Source: Pantoea piersonii
GTDB lineage: Bacteria > Pseudomonadota > Gammaproteobacteria > Enterobacterales > Enterobacteriaceae
Assembly: GCF_003612015.1 (NCBI RefSeq)
Contig: NZ_RARB01000004.1
Span: 248,001 to 312,000 of the forward strand
Direction: 5' to 3'
DNA length: 64,000 bases
Shown here: piece by piece, positions 7,098-14,841 of the stretch
How the letters are laid out: the number at the start of each line of letters is the position of its first letter
How positions within the stretch are numbered: position 1 is the first letter of the stretch
The notes under the pieces: model-generated
The model's database searches: none
What the model was told of the DNA's origin: nothing
What the model saw: only the letters and a program-made list of their open reading frames with translations
Program-made: the position numbers and the translations under genes

Positions 7098-7688
7098 CTA
7101 TCCCATTTTCCCCACTAACACATTCACCCACCGATCGCTTCTTTCCCTACGCCTATCCTCACTCATCCACTCTTGCATCACTGTCAACCCAGCAACGCCA
7201 TTCTCCCTCAAAATCTCCGCAATCTCCCCCTCACGCATATCCGTAAACACCCGCCCATTATCCTCCCGCTTGCCCTTACCATATTTAAAGGACGCATACA
7301 GTACGCCGCCAGCCTTTAACGCTTTCGCCAGCCGCCTGAACACCTCCGGCAGCTCCGCCCGCGACACATGCAGCAGCGATGCGCAGCACCAGATCCCGTC
7401 ATAGCGCGCAGATACTTCCAGCTCCTGAAACCGCATCACCTTAACCGGCAAGCCGCTATGCTGACTCGCCAGCTCAGCCAGTTCAGGCGAGGCGTCAAAC
7501 GCCTCTACCTGAAATCTCTGTTCAGCAAAGGCCTTAGCATCACGTCCAGAACCACAACCCGCATCCAGAACAGAGCCATGCGCAGGCAGTAGGGCAGTGA
7601 ACCGATCGCGGATCTCTGCCATATCAACTGCGACCGTGCTCTCGAAGAACTGCTGTGCATTGTGCTGATAATAGTGTTGTGTGCTCAA
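7098..7688 (-). CDS. Class I SAM-dependent methyltransferase paired with HNH protein
   Basis: A 196-residue Rossmann-fold methyltransferase: motif I VLDAGCGSGRDA at residues 40-51, acidic motif II (EAFDAS) and a motif IV-like WCCASLLHV. It resembles TehB/UbiE-type small-molecule methyltransferases and lacks the NPPY or PC motifs of DNA methylases. Its start overlaps the stop of the HNH gene (ATGA, 7688-7685), so the two are translationally coupled. The substrate is unknown. The pairing suggests a joint function, and a modification role in a nuclease system is possible but not shown by the motifs. Confidence 0.85.
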   Translation of the reverse strand: MSTQHYYQHNAQQFFESTVAVDMAEIRDRFTALLPAHGSVLDAGCGSGRDAKAFAEQRFQVEAFDASPELAELASQHSGLPVKVMRFQELEVSARYDGIWCCASLLHVSRAELPEVFRRLAKALKAGGVLYASFKYGKGKREDNGRVFTDMREGEIAEILRENGVAGLTVMQEWMSEDRRRERSDRWVNVLVGKMG

Positions 7689-8698
7689 AATAAGGCATCT
7701 CCACAGGCCTGAGGTTGCCAGATATGGAACAGCATACTGCGCGCCGCCTGCCAGCCTGATGCCAAAAAGCTGCGACGCATGGCTTCACTACTGCCAGTCT
7801 GTTGAATCAGCGTCTCGCGCAGCGGCAGATGGCTGTTAATAAAATACTCGTTGCGCTTATGCAACCGTTCCAGCAACTGTTGCGACGGGATATGGGCGAA
7901 CTTACCTTCCTTGCCGCGATTGCAGCTCTGACACGCCAGCACCAGATTCCATACGCCGTTGAGGTTCGGCACCTGGTCACGCGCCGCCCAGGGAATAAAG
8001 TGATCGACGTCGGTGAGATCTGCGTGACCCCGCTCAAGACTGACCGGCCGATAGCAGTAGAAGCAGCGGCCTTTCTGGTAACCGTTCAGGCTGTTGCGAC
8101 AGCTGGTGATATCGACGCGCCGCTCACGCTGGCGCGTAAACAGAATCTGCTGCTCACTGTCATACTCCACCGCCACCAGATTACGTGATACGCCCATCGA
8201 CCAGGCCTGTTCGACCAGCCGCCAGCGCGCATCGGTTTCATGGATGAGGTTCTGAAACTGCTGGGTCTCGGTCAGCCGGAAGAACGCTTCGGTGAGCCGG
8301 ATACCCTTATGCGTTTTACGTTCATCGAGAAAAAAACGCACGTCAATCTCAGCGCGGTTCACGTTGTGAAAGGCATCAATCACGTTAGCGAAGCCACGCT
8401 TAACGGTTAACGCCAGCAGTGTTTCTTCACTGATGTCGCCATGATTGAACTGCGTACAGGCGTCGAGGAACTGACTGCTTTTGGTGGTGATCTGCTTTGG
8501 GGCCTGCTCTAGATGGCGGCACAAATGCTGGCTGAAAGGACGCGCCAGCGCTTCCAGAGAGATGAGATCGTTGCCCTGTGTATGCAGATCGTAAAGCGCA
8601 TGCGCCAGGGCGAATTTGTAGGATGCGACGTTGTTGCCAAACAGAATGACGCCGCGCCAGTAGTTTTCCAGCGTGGGATCGGCCTGGTAAAAAAGCAT
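7685..8698 (-). CDS. HNH endonuclease domain protein
   Basis: A 337-residue protein with a helical N-terminal two thirds of unknown type and a C-terminal HNH nuclease domain. The domain has a C212-x2-C215 knuckle, the D232-H233 pair in DVDHFIPWA, N251 in GVWNLVLAC and a second C256-x2-C259 knuckle (CQSCNRGK). All metal and catalytic positions look intact. There is no signal peptide. AAGG lies upstream of the ATG at 8698. It is the first gene of a two-gene operon with the methyltransferase, and short inverted repeats sit upstream. It could be a restriction-like or defence nuclease. The family name beyond HNH is not certain. Confidence 0.85.
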   Translation of the reverse strand: MLFYQADPTLENYWRGVILFGNNVASYKFALAHALYDLHTQGNDLISLEALARPFSQHLCRHLEQAPKQITTKSSQFLDACTQFNHGDISEETLLALTVKRGFANVIDAFHNVNRAEIDVRFFLDERKTHKGIRLTEAFFRLTETQQFQNLIHETDARWRLVEQAWSMGVSRNLVAVEYDSEQQILFTRQRERRVDITSCRNSLNGYQKGRCFYCYRPVSLERGHADLTDVDHFIPWAARDQVPNLNGVWNLVLACQSCNRGKEGKFAHIPSQQLLERLHKRNEYFINSHLPLRETLIQQTGSSEAMRRSFLASGWQAARSMLFHIWQPQACGDALF

Positions 8699-9057
8699 GT
8701 TGCCTTGTCCTGAACGGAGCCGATTTGCGAACTGGCTTCCAGATTAACGAAACAAGTAACAGCTTTGCATAACAGGTAAAGAAATGCATCTCGCCCCTTT
8801 TTCTAATTCCAACCCTGTATAACTTTTCCCAACTTCCTCTAAAAACCCTTTGTGATAACAAACAGTCTTTACCTGTTTCCCGACGCGTTTTATTAGCACA
8901 AAGGCAGCCCCCGACATCCCTTCTTAAAAACACGCCACGCTCTGCTTACCAATGCAGGATCTGCCGCAGCGCGTCATCAGCGAAACCAAACATCACCCTT
9001 ACAAAACGAACGCTCACCGACCACACCTCATTCAGCTGGCGTCACAGCGTAAATTTC
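8699..9057. other. Intergenic region upstream of the HNH operon with 12-bp inverted repeats
   Basis: This 359-base stretch contains AACAGGTAAAGA (8771-8782) and its exact reverse complement TCTTTACCTGTT (8866-8877), 83 bases apart. The repeats frame the probable promoter of the HNH-methyltransferase operon and could be operator half-sites or loop anchors. No gene was seen. Confidence 0.5.
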
Positions 9058-9270
9058 CTACATGCGTCGAGGGAAATGTGTTGGCTGAATCTCTGTCCAG
9101 TCGGGACGTTCACCCGACATTATTGCTCGTTGCTGAGAAGGGGAGACCGACTGGTAAATATCCGGCATGGTGCGTCCTGCTTTTTCCGGCGATCTGCTCG
9201 TCCCGCTGTTATCGTAACTACAGGCTGATAAGCCGCAGGTAATCAGCGCCGATACGAGAAGTTTTTTCAT
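9058..9270 (-). CDS. Small lipoprotein of unknown function
   Basis: Encodes 70 residues from the ATG at 9270, which has AAGGA seven bases upstream; an upstream ATG at 9327 has no such site. The N-terminus MKKLLVSALITCGLSACSYD is a lipoprotein signal with lipobox LSAC, acylated at C17. The mature part is short and polar (DNSGTSRSPEKAGRTMPDIY, then SQQRAIMSGERPDW). Residue +2 is serine, so outer-membrane sorting is expected. No family is recognised with certainty. Confidence 0.7.
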   Translation of the reverse strand: MKKLLVSALITCGLSACSYDNSGTSRSPEKAGRTMPDIYQSVSPSQQRAIMSGERPDWTEIQPTHFPRRM

Positions 9271-9541
9271 AAATCCTTTTCTCCCGAGTAAGTGAAACAG
9301 GGAACAGTCGGGCAGCGCGTTCGTCATCGCTGCTCCGTTCTGTGCTTCGTCCTGAATATGTCAGCTGTATGGCGCTATGCGCAGCACGCGCTTGAGGTAA
9401 CGAGAAAGAATGACCCAACCCGCTATGCCTGAGTTAAAATCCATTGAAAGATAACACTATGCTGTCAGACAGCATAATCAGGCTGCCCGTCTTACCTTGT
9501 ATGAGCCTGACTGCGTTAATGGCAACTACCGGCTGACTTTT

Positions 9542-10333
9542 ATGCGATTAAGGATCTATCGAGGGTTATTACTCTCTGCTATTACGCTCCTGCTAACCGG
9601 ATGCGCGCGCTCTGACGCGCTGTGGATGGTCACACAGGATCTCTGCATGACCAACTACCACTACCGGCACGATCCCGCGCCATGTCAGCAAATCTATCAG
9701 CCGCAGAATAAAGAGCAGGGCTTCAGCATCCTGCAAAATCCCCGCTACAAATACCATTTTATCCTGGTGCCAAACCTGGCGATGTCCGGTATCGAGAGCA
9801 TCTCGCTATCGCGCGCGGGCCGCACCGACTACTTTGGCTATGCCTGGCTGATGCGTTATCGCTTAATGTCGGCCTATGGCGCAGATGTTCCCGACGATAT
9901 GCTGGGGCTGGCGATTAACTCCGCCTGGGGACGCAGCCAGAACCAGCTGCATATTCATCTCACCTGTCTGCGGGAAGATGTGCGTCGTCAGCTTCAGGCT
10001 GAGCGACCCTTCATAGATGAGCAGTGGCGTCCTTTGCCTGACCGGCTGCTGAACCATACTTATTATGCCCGCCGCGTAATGCAGCCGACGGCGATGGGCA
10101 TCTATCCCATCGCCTTAGTGGCGCGCGACTTCCGCTTATCGTCGCCTGAACTGGCTGACTATGGCATAGCGTTGATACCAGCCACCTTCTCGGGAGAAAA
10201 AGGGTTTATCCTGCTGACCACCCGCCGTGGCTGGGATAGGGGCAACCGCGCCTCGGTGGAATCTTTATTAGATAAGCGCTGCGAGATACTTACGGCTCCG
10301 TTGGCTGTTCATGCAGTCGACAGAGAAGGTTGA
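9542..10333 (+). CDS. cdh: CDP-diacylglycerol pyrophosphatase, lipoprotein form
   Basis: A 263-residue Cdh-family enzyme (HIT-like superfamily), which hydrolyses CDP-diacylglycerol to phosphatidate and CMP. The catalytic histidine motif is in QNQLHIHLTCLREDVR. Other family segments are GLAINSAWGRSQNQ and HTYYARRV. The ATG at 9542 is chosen because the following signal (RIYRGLLLSAITLLLTGCAR) ends in a lipobox LTGC; an earlier ATG at 9497 would bury it. The E. coli protein has an N-terminal membrane anchor instead, so this homologue seems to be a lipid-anchored periplasmic enzyme. It stands alone between T6SS genes. Confidence 0.87.
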   Translation: MRLRIYRGLLLSAITLLLTGCARSDALWMVTQDLCMTNYHYRHDPAPCQQIYQPQNKEQGFSILQNPRYKYHFILVPNLAMSGIESISLSRAGRTDYFGYAWLMRYRLMSAYGADVPDDMLGLAINSAWGRSQNQLHIHLTCLREDVRRQLQAERPFIDEQWRPLPDRLLNHTYYARRVMQPTAMGIYPIALVARDFRLSSPELADYGIALIPATFSGEKGFILLTTRRGWDRGNRASVESLLDKRCEILTAPLAVHAVDREG

Positions 10334-10432
10334 TGTTGCGTGTTCAATGCTGGCTATCGCCTAAAAATTAAAGGCAGATTGCGTTACACGGGATCGTTAA
10401 TACTGTCACAGGAAGTTTTTAACTAACAGCTA

Positions 10433-10882
10433 TTAAAACTCTCGCTTCACCACCACGTATCCATTCCAGCGCACCGCGCAGTCGGTATCACTGACGAATG
10501 CAGAGATAATTAAAATATTCTCCTTTCCCTGATGATTATAAAAATTATATTTCACTATTATATTTTTAGCGTTGTTCCGCATAAATCCTTCTGCGTATTG
10601 CTCTGCGGTGGTTTTGTCATCACTCATTTCTCCGCCACTAAGGATTCTCTCTTTTTTACCATAGAGCATGGCAAGCTCATGATTTACAGGCTCTGTATAG
10701 AGTATCTCTGTTTTGGTTTTGCTCCGGTCTACTTGAGCAATTGGGATATCAAAATCCTCTACCATAGTAAAAAGCGTAGCTATGCCTACATGGTTTTTAA
10801 CTGGTATGCATTGTTCAGGTTTTACAGAGGAGACAACGCTAAAACTAATGAAGAATATTGTTAAAATAAAAATTTTTTTCAT
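10433..10882 (-). CDS. Tldi1-type T6SS immunity protein (second copy)
   Basis: Encodes 149 residues with a signal peptide (MKKIFILTIFFISFSVVSS). It is paralogous to the protein encoded at 4935-5369, with the same C-terminal block SAFVSDTDCAVRWNGYVVV.REF and the same early cysteine, but strongly diverged elsewhere. Its ATG overlaps the effector stop by four bases. It is expected in the periplasm, specific for the effector beside it. The divergence from the first copy suggests different pair specificities. AT-rich relative to neighbours. Confidence 0.7.
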   Translation of the reverse strand: MKKIFILTIFFISFSVVSSVKPEQCIPVKNHVGIATLFTMVEDFDIPIAQVDRSKTKTEILYTEPVNHELAMLYGKKERILSGGEMSDDKTTAEQYAEGFMRNNAKNIIVKYNFYNHQGKENILIISAFVSDTDCAVRWNGYVVVKREF

Positions 10883-11247
10883 ATGACGATAACCTCACGA
10901 TCTCGCGATTCAAAAATTTGTTGTCTGTATCGAGGCGCTAAAATAATGCAACCATTTGATGCCGCTCCGGGGTTTTTTCTACTGTCTCCGTGGATAAGAA
11001 AACCGGCTCTGCCGCACATGTTATTTTCTGCATAAGGTTCAAGTCTCAATGTAAAAGCACCTGCGATCTCATGGGTGAAAGGAATTCCTACGATTCGATA
11101 CTTACCTCTTGGCAGCGGCCCTTTATTTTTCAAACACTCATAATCAGGATTGTCTTTATAGCCCGGCGCGCCCGCATAGCGTGCGCTAAACTGATACACA
11201 CCGTTATGCGTGAATGTCTTTTTTCTGACATCATAAACCCATGTCAT
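10879..11247 (-). CDS. tlde1: Tlde1-type T6SS effector (second copy)
   Basis: The start at 11247 (MTWVYDVRKKTF) is preceded by AAGGAG at ideal spacing. A longer frame from 11343 would overlap the hcp gene and gives a meaningless N-terminus. The product has 122 residues, exactly the length of the first copy. It has KGPLPRGKYRIVG and the catalytic H86 (FLIHGD) and C100 (ASNGCIIL). It should be an L,D-transpeptidase-like peptidoglycan-targeting effector delivered by the adjacent Hcp. It is clearly diverged from the protein at 5366-5734 outside the catalytic blocks. Confidence 0.85.
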   Translation of the reverse strand: MTWVYDVRKKTFTHNGVYQFSARYAGAPGYKDNPDYECLKNKGPLPRGKYRIVGIPFTHEIAGAFTLRLEPYAENNMCGRAGFLIHGDSRKNPGAASNGCIILAPRYRQQIFESRDREVIVI

Positions 11248-11299
11248 CACTCTTCTCCTTGTGATGGATGGCGCAAACCTGCGCCATGCAAACTCAACC

Positions 11300-11779
11300 T
11301 TATGCTCGCTCTTTCCAGCTGTCGGAATGCTGAATATTACCATCGCAATATTTCCAGGTGATTCGCTCGTAGCGCAGCGTGACAGACTCGAGATGGTTCA
11401 TGTTTTCGATGGTTTTAATATTATGCATCAGAGGGTTAACAGAGACGACCTTTACGCCTTCAAGCAACATGTTGAAGTACTCCTCTTCCTGGCCAGCGTA
11501 ATTGATGCAATACCACTTTATTTCAGCACTTTTTAGCGTCTGGCCGGAGGCTACAGCCTTATAAAGATAAGGGCTGGATGAATCAAATTCTTTTTCAAAC
11601 TCAAGCGCACTGTGGATACGTGTACCCGTTAGCTTTCCGGTATGAGGATCGGTAGGAATACTCAAACCATGCATAAAGCTAAGGATCTCAATGCTGCCTT
11701 CCCGATCTTGTACATCTACCGAACCTTTAATATCTGCGCCGCCGTCATCTTTTAGCCATAAATAAGCAGGGATAGCCAT
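11300..11779 (-). CDS. hcp: Hcp family T6SS tube protein (second copy)
   Basis: A 159-residue Hcp/TssD protein starting MAIPAYLWLKDDGG, with DREGSIEIL and the terminal NIQHSDSWKERA. It shares architecture with the Hcp at 5745-6236 but is only moderately similar in the middle. It heads the second hcp-tlde1-tldi1 operon; the effector gene starts 52 bases downstream. AAGGA precedes the ATG. The two Hcp proteins probably carry their own cognate effectors to a T6SS encoded elsewhere. Confidence 0.92.
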   Translation of the reverse strand: MAIPAYLWLKDDGGADIKGSVDVQDREGSIEILSFMHGLSIPTDPHTGKLTGTRIHSALEFEKEFDSSSPYLYKAVASGQTLKSAEIKWYCINYAGQEEEYFNMLLEGVKVVSVNPLMHNIKTIENMNHLESVTLRYERITWKYCDGNIQHSDSWKERA

Positions 11780-12271
11780 GATAAAAAATCCTTTTCATTA
11801 AAAGAGCATTGACGCTACCCCTCCAGTTGAGAATGATTATTGATCGGCATCAAAACTATATAGCCTGTTGCTTCTGAGATTCTCAAATTACTATAAATTC
11901 CGCAATTTAATTGCCTAAACCATTAATGCCTTTATGTAAGAGAGATGTGTTTAAAATAAATGATGAGCGGGCTGACGGTTATTTTGTTTATGGATTTCTA
12001 ATTACAGAAAACTTTAAGATACCGCCAGATTAGCGATACAGATAATGCCGCGCAGCAAGTAATGTGCTGGAGCAGTCGTGCATAGCCCGGCATGGCGACG
12101 GATTTCCCCGTCGGGGAGGTGATAAAGATTTGTTCCCGACGGCTAGGCGGATCGGGAGCGGCGCGACGCGTTTCTTTACATTTACCTGCCTCGCATGCGG
12201 AACTGAGAGGCTGTACAGATTGTCTTTATCCTGGTCTACTGTTAACAAAATCAATCAACGTGGAAAACACT
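11780..12271. other. Intergenic region between divergent hcp and rcnB-like genes
   Basis: About 490 bases. The left part is AT-rich (hcp promoter side). The right part is GC-rich and contains the imperfect dyad CCGTCGGG / CCCGACGG (12108-12115 and 12135-12142), which could form a leader hairpin for the downstream gene. No gene seen. Confidence 0.4.
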
Positions 12272-12778
12272 ATGCGCAGGACTCAGAACGCACTCTTTTT
12301 AGCGGGTTTACTGTTTGGCTCGCTGAGCCTTGTTCCCGCCGCACAGGCGGAAGGCGACGCCACCGATACCGTTCCGCCGCCGCCGCAGGTGCAGCAGCAG
12401 GCACCTGCCGATGCGCAGCCGCAGGGCGATAGCACCGACAGCAACGGCCAGCCGCCGCTGGGACCAAACGCGGAAGAGCCGGAAGCGGGCAGCACCCCCT
12501 CGCCAGCGCCAGACGCTAACGCCGGCACTTCGCAGCCGCAGTCAAAATACGATCTCGACCGCATCATCATCGACTACAAAGAGTACAAGGTCGGCGACAG
12601 CGTGCCGCAGCAGTATCTGGATAAAACCTACACCATCGTTGAGTGGCAGAAGCGTAACCTGCCTGCGCCGGAAACCGGCAGCCACTGGACCTATATCGGC
12701 GGCAACTATCTGTTGATCACCAATGACGTCGGCAAAATCCTCAAGGCAGAAACAGGCGATATCTACTATCGCGGCTAA
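12272..12778 (+). CDS. RcnB family periplasmic protein with long Pro/Gln-rich linker
   Basis: The C-terminal about 75 residues (KYDLDRIIIDYKEYKVGDSV, then WQKRNLPAPETGSHWTYIGG) match E. coli RcnB, a periplasmic protein that modulates nickel and cobalt homeostasis. The ATG at 12272 is chosen because it gives a clear signal peptide (FLAGLLFGSLSLVPAAQA). Between signal and domain lies about 65 residues of low-complexity PPPPQVQQQ, DSTDSNGQPP and SPAPDANAG, which makes the protein 168 residues against about 112 in E. coli. No rcnA efflux gene is adjacent, so a nickel role is not supported by context. It may be a general RcnB-fold stress protein. Confidence 0.8.
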   Translation: MRRTQNALFLAGLLFGSLSLVPAAQAEGDATDTVPPPPQVQQQAPADAQPQGDSTDSNGQPPLGPNAEEPEAGSTPSPAPDANAGTSQPQSKYDLDRIIIDYKEYKVGDSVPQQYLDKTYTIVEWQKRNLPAPETGSHWTYIGGNYLLITNDVGKILKAETGDIYYRG

Positions 12779-12811
12779 GTGCGAACGCGGCTAAGAAGGC
12801 AGCGCTAACCA

Positions 12812-12862
12812 CGCGTATACGTACCTCATCCCTGAGGTGCGCCTGTCGCCGGGCCAGCGCGC
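12812..12862 (-). repeat. Dispersed 51-base palindrome-containing repeat, copy A
   Basis: Read on the minus strand, this stretch matches 62676-62726 at 41 of 51 positions, with a perfect 21-base core that includes the palindrome ACCTCAGGGATGAGGT. Both copies lie in intergenic regions, so this is probably a family of small dispersed intergenic repeats. Confidence 0.65.
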
Positions 12863-12894
12863 CCGCGTGCCATATACGGGCACCAGCAGTTTAC

Positions 12895-12921
12895 AGCCGG
12901 TCAGCGTGACCGGCTTTTTTA
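12895..12921 (+). terminator. Terminator of the rcnB-like gene
   Basis: A 9-bp stem AGCCGGTCA / TGACCGGCT with a GCG loop followed by T6. It overlaps the end of the convergent oxidoreductase gene. Confidence 0.85.
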
Positions 12922-14031
12922 TGCGAAACGGGCAGGCCGGAAGCTCTCCAGCATCGGCTGCTTCTCGCCCGTCAGGATCTCCTCCGCCAGCAGCTCGCCC
13001 GCAATCAGCGCCAGGGTCGCGCCAGAATGGGTAAAGGCGACAAAGCAGCCCGGCACGCTCTCCAGCTCGCCCAGCACCGGTTCGCCGTCGCCGGGGATCG
13101 GTTTTAACCCCAGCTTCCAGCTCGCGGCGCGCAGCGGCTCGCCTTTCATTAACTTGCTCGCCTCGGCGGCGAGCTGCGCCACCACGCGCTCATCAATGGA
13201 ATAGCTGCCGTCAGCCTGTTGCTGAATATCCTCTTCGTACCAGTCGTGATCCAGCGCGAAGGTATTGCCCGGATTGGGGCGTACCGCCGCGCGTGGCGTA
13301 TTCAGCACCGCCTTCAGCCCGTGCGCGCTGGGTGCTGTGATCACCAGCATAGAAACGGGCGAACCGTTGGGGATAGTGACGCCGAGCGGCGCGACCACAT
13401 CCGGCGTGGCGGGGCCGCAGGCGACCAGCACCGCGTCGGCGTGCAGGATATCCCCGCTCGCCAGCCTGATGCCGCTGGCGCGCTGCCCGCTGCGCACGAC
13501 TTCACATTTCCCGGCGTGCTCGACGATCTCGCCGCCCAGCGCGCGCAGCTGATGCGCCAGATGCGCCACCAGGTGCGGCAGGCTGACCCAGCCTTCGCCA
13601 GGGTTGAAGATCGCCTCCTGCGCCAGCGCCTCGCCCTCTACCTGCGCATCCGCCTGCGCCAGGCTGTCGCGCGTGACCAGCCGTGAGTCGTAGCCGTGTG
13701 CCTTCTCATAGGTATGGCGCGCGCGCGTACCGCTCAGGTCGTCCGCCGCCCAGTACAGGCCGCCGTCGAAACGCAGCCAGTCGCGCGAGGGATCGTCGGC
13801 GAACAGCGTGCGGTAGCGATCGATGCCCGCCATGCGCAGCGCGTGATAGGGTGTGGAGCGTTCGCCCGCGGAGTTCAGCCACGAGAGCGAACGGCCAGAG
13901 GCGCCGGAACAGAGTTCTGCCTCAGTCACCAGCGTGACCGCCGCGCCGCGTTTCGCCAGCTGCAGCGCGCTGGAGACGCCAAGCGCGCCGCCGCCCAGTA
14001 CCACTACGCGAGAGAGTTGTTCAAAAGCCAT
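12919..14031 (-). CDS. FAD-dependent oxidoreductase (DAO family, D-amino-acid dehydrogenase-like)
   Basis: A 370-residue flavoenzyme of the DAO family. The dinucleotide-binding motif VVVLGGGALGVSSALQLAKR is at residues 9-28. A typical SGASGRSLSW loop follows at about 42-51. The C-terminal FAD segment contains GEPVLGELESVPGCFVAFTH. It oxidises an amine or amino acid, but the substrate cannot be told. It is the last gene of a minus-strand cluster after the ABC transporter genes, so it probably processes the transported compound. Expression is likely under the LacI-type regulator at 16732. Confidence 0.85.
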   Translation of the reverse strand: MAFEQLSRVVVLGGGALGVSSALQLAKRGAAVTLVTEAELCSGASGRSLSWLNSAGERSTPYHALRMAGIDRYRTLFADDPSRDWLRFDGGLYWAADDLSGTRARHTYEKAHGYDSRLVTRDSLAQADAQVEGEALAQEAIFNPGEGWVSLPHLVAHLAHQLRALGGEIVEHAGKCEVVRSGQRASGIRLASGDILHADAVLVACGPATPDVVAPLGVTIPNGSPVSMLVITAPSAHGLKAVLNTPRAAVRPNPGNTFALDHDWYEEDIQQQADGSYSIDERVVAQLAAEASKLMKGEPLRAASWKLGLKPIPGDGEPVLGELESVPGCFVAFTHSGATLALIAGELLAEEILTGEKQPMLESFRPARFA

Positions 14032-14067
14032 GATTCGGTTCCTTGTTCATTACGAAAGAGAGAAGGC

Positions 14068-14841
14068 TTACAGCACTTCCGACAGAAAACGTTGCAGGCG
14101 CGGCGACTGGGGCGCATCGAACAGTGCGGCGGGCGGGCCCGCTTCAACGATCTCCCCTTCGTCCATAAACACCACCTGATCGGCGACCTTGCGGGCGAAG
14201 CCCATCTCATGGGTGACCACCACCATGGTCATGCCGCGCCGGCAGAGATCGGCCATCAGCGTCAGCACTCCTTTTACCAGCTCGGGATCGAGCGCCGAGG
14301 TCGCCTCGTCAAACAGCATTACCTCGGGGTCCATCGCCAGCGCGCGGGCAATCGCCACGCGCTGCTGTTGGCCGCCGGAGAGATCGCGCGGGCGGTGATC
14401 GGCGCGCTGGCCTAAGCCCACCTCCTCAAGCCGCTGGCGTGCAATCGCCATCGCCTGCGCCTTCGGCAGGCCTTTTACCTTCCAGGGTGCCAGCGCCACG
14501 TTCTCCAGCGCGCTGTGGTCGGGAAACAGGTTGAAGTGCTGGAACACCATACCAATACGCAGCCGCAGCGCGTCGGGCTTGTCTTTCAGCACCGAGCGTC
14601 CCGCCAGCAGCACGTCGCCCGATTTAGGTTCATGCAGGCGGTTGATGCCGCGCAGCAGGGTCGATTTGCCGGAGCCGGAAGGCCCGATAATGCAGGTGGT
14701 GGTGCCGGGTGCGATGCGCAGCGACACGCGACGCAGCACCTCGATCGGTCCGTAGGCCAGCGAGAGATCGCGCAGCTCCAGGCTCGATCCTTTCCAGCTC
14801 GCCGCAGCGGGCGGTTCACTCAGTTTCATTGCAACGCTCAT
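14068..14841 (-). CDS. Amino-acid ABC transporter ATP-binding protein
   Basis: A 257-residue ABC ATPase of the polar amino acid (GlnQ/HisP) type. Motifs are Walker A GPSGSGKST, signature LSGGQQQRVAIARA, Walker B VMLFDEATSALDPE and the switch histidine in VVVTHEMGFAR. It couples ATP hydrolysis to uptake through the permease whose gene ends at its start codon (shared base 14841). It lies between permease and oxidoreductase genes in the same direction. Confidence 0.95.
   Translation of the reverse strand: MSVAMKLSEPPAAASWKGSSLELRDLSLAYGPIEVLRRVSLRIAPGTTTCIIGPSGSGKSTLLRGINRLHEPKSGDVLLAGRSVLKDKPDALRLRIGMVFQHFNLFPDHSALENVALAPWKVKGLPKAQAMAIARQRLEEVGLGQRADHRPRDLSGGQQQRVAIARALAMDPEVMLFDEATSALDPELVKGVLTLMADLCRRGMTMVVVTHEMGFARKVADQVVFMDEGEIVEAGPPAALFDAPQSPRLQRFLSEVL

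Noticed and set aside
8427..8933. 168-residue frame overlapping the HNH gene start
   Set aside because: Same strand but another frame of the HNH gene; composition and residues are those of a shadow frame.
11820..11845. Fur-box-like GAGAATGATTATTGATC upstream of the second hcp
   Set aside because: Only about 11 of 19 positions fit the consensus and symmetry is poor. Iron control of hcp cannot be supported.
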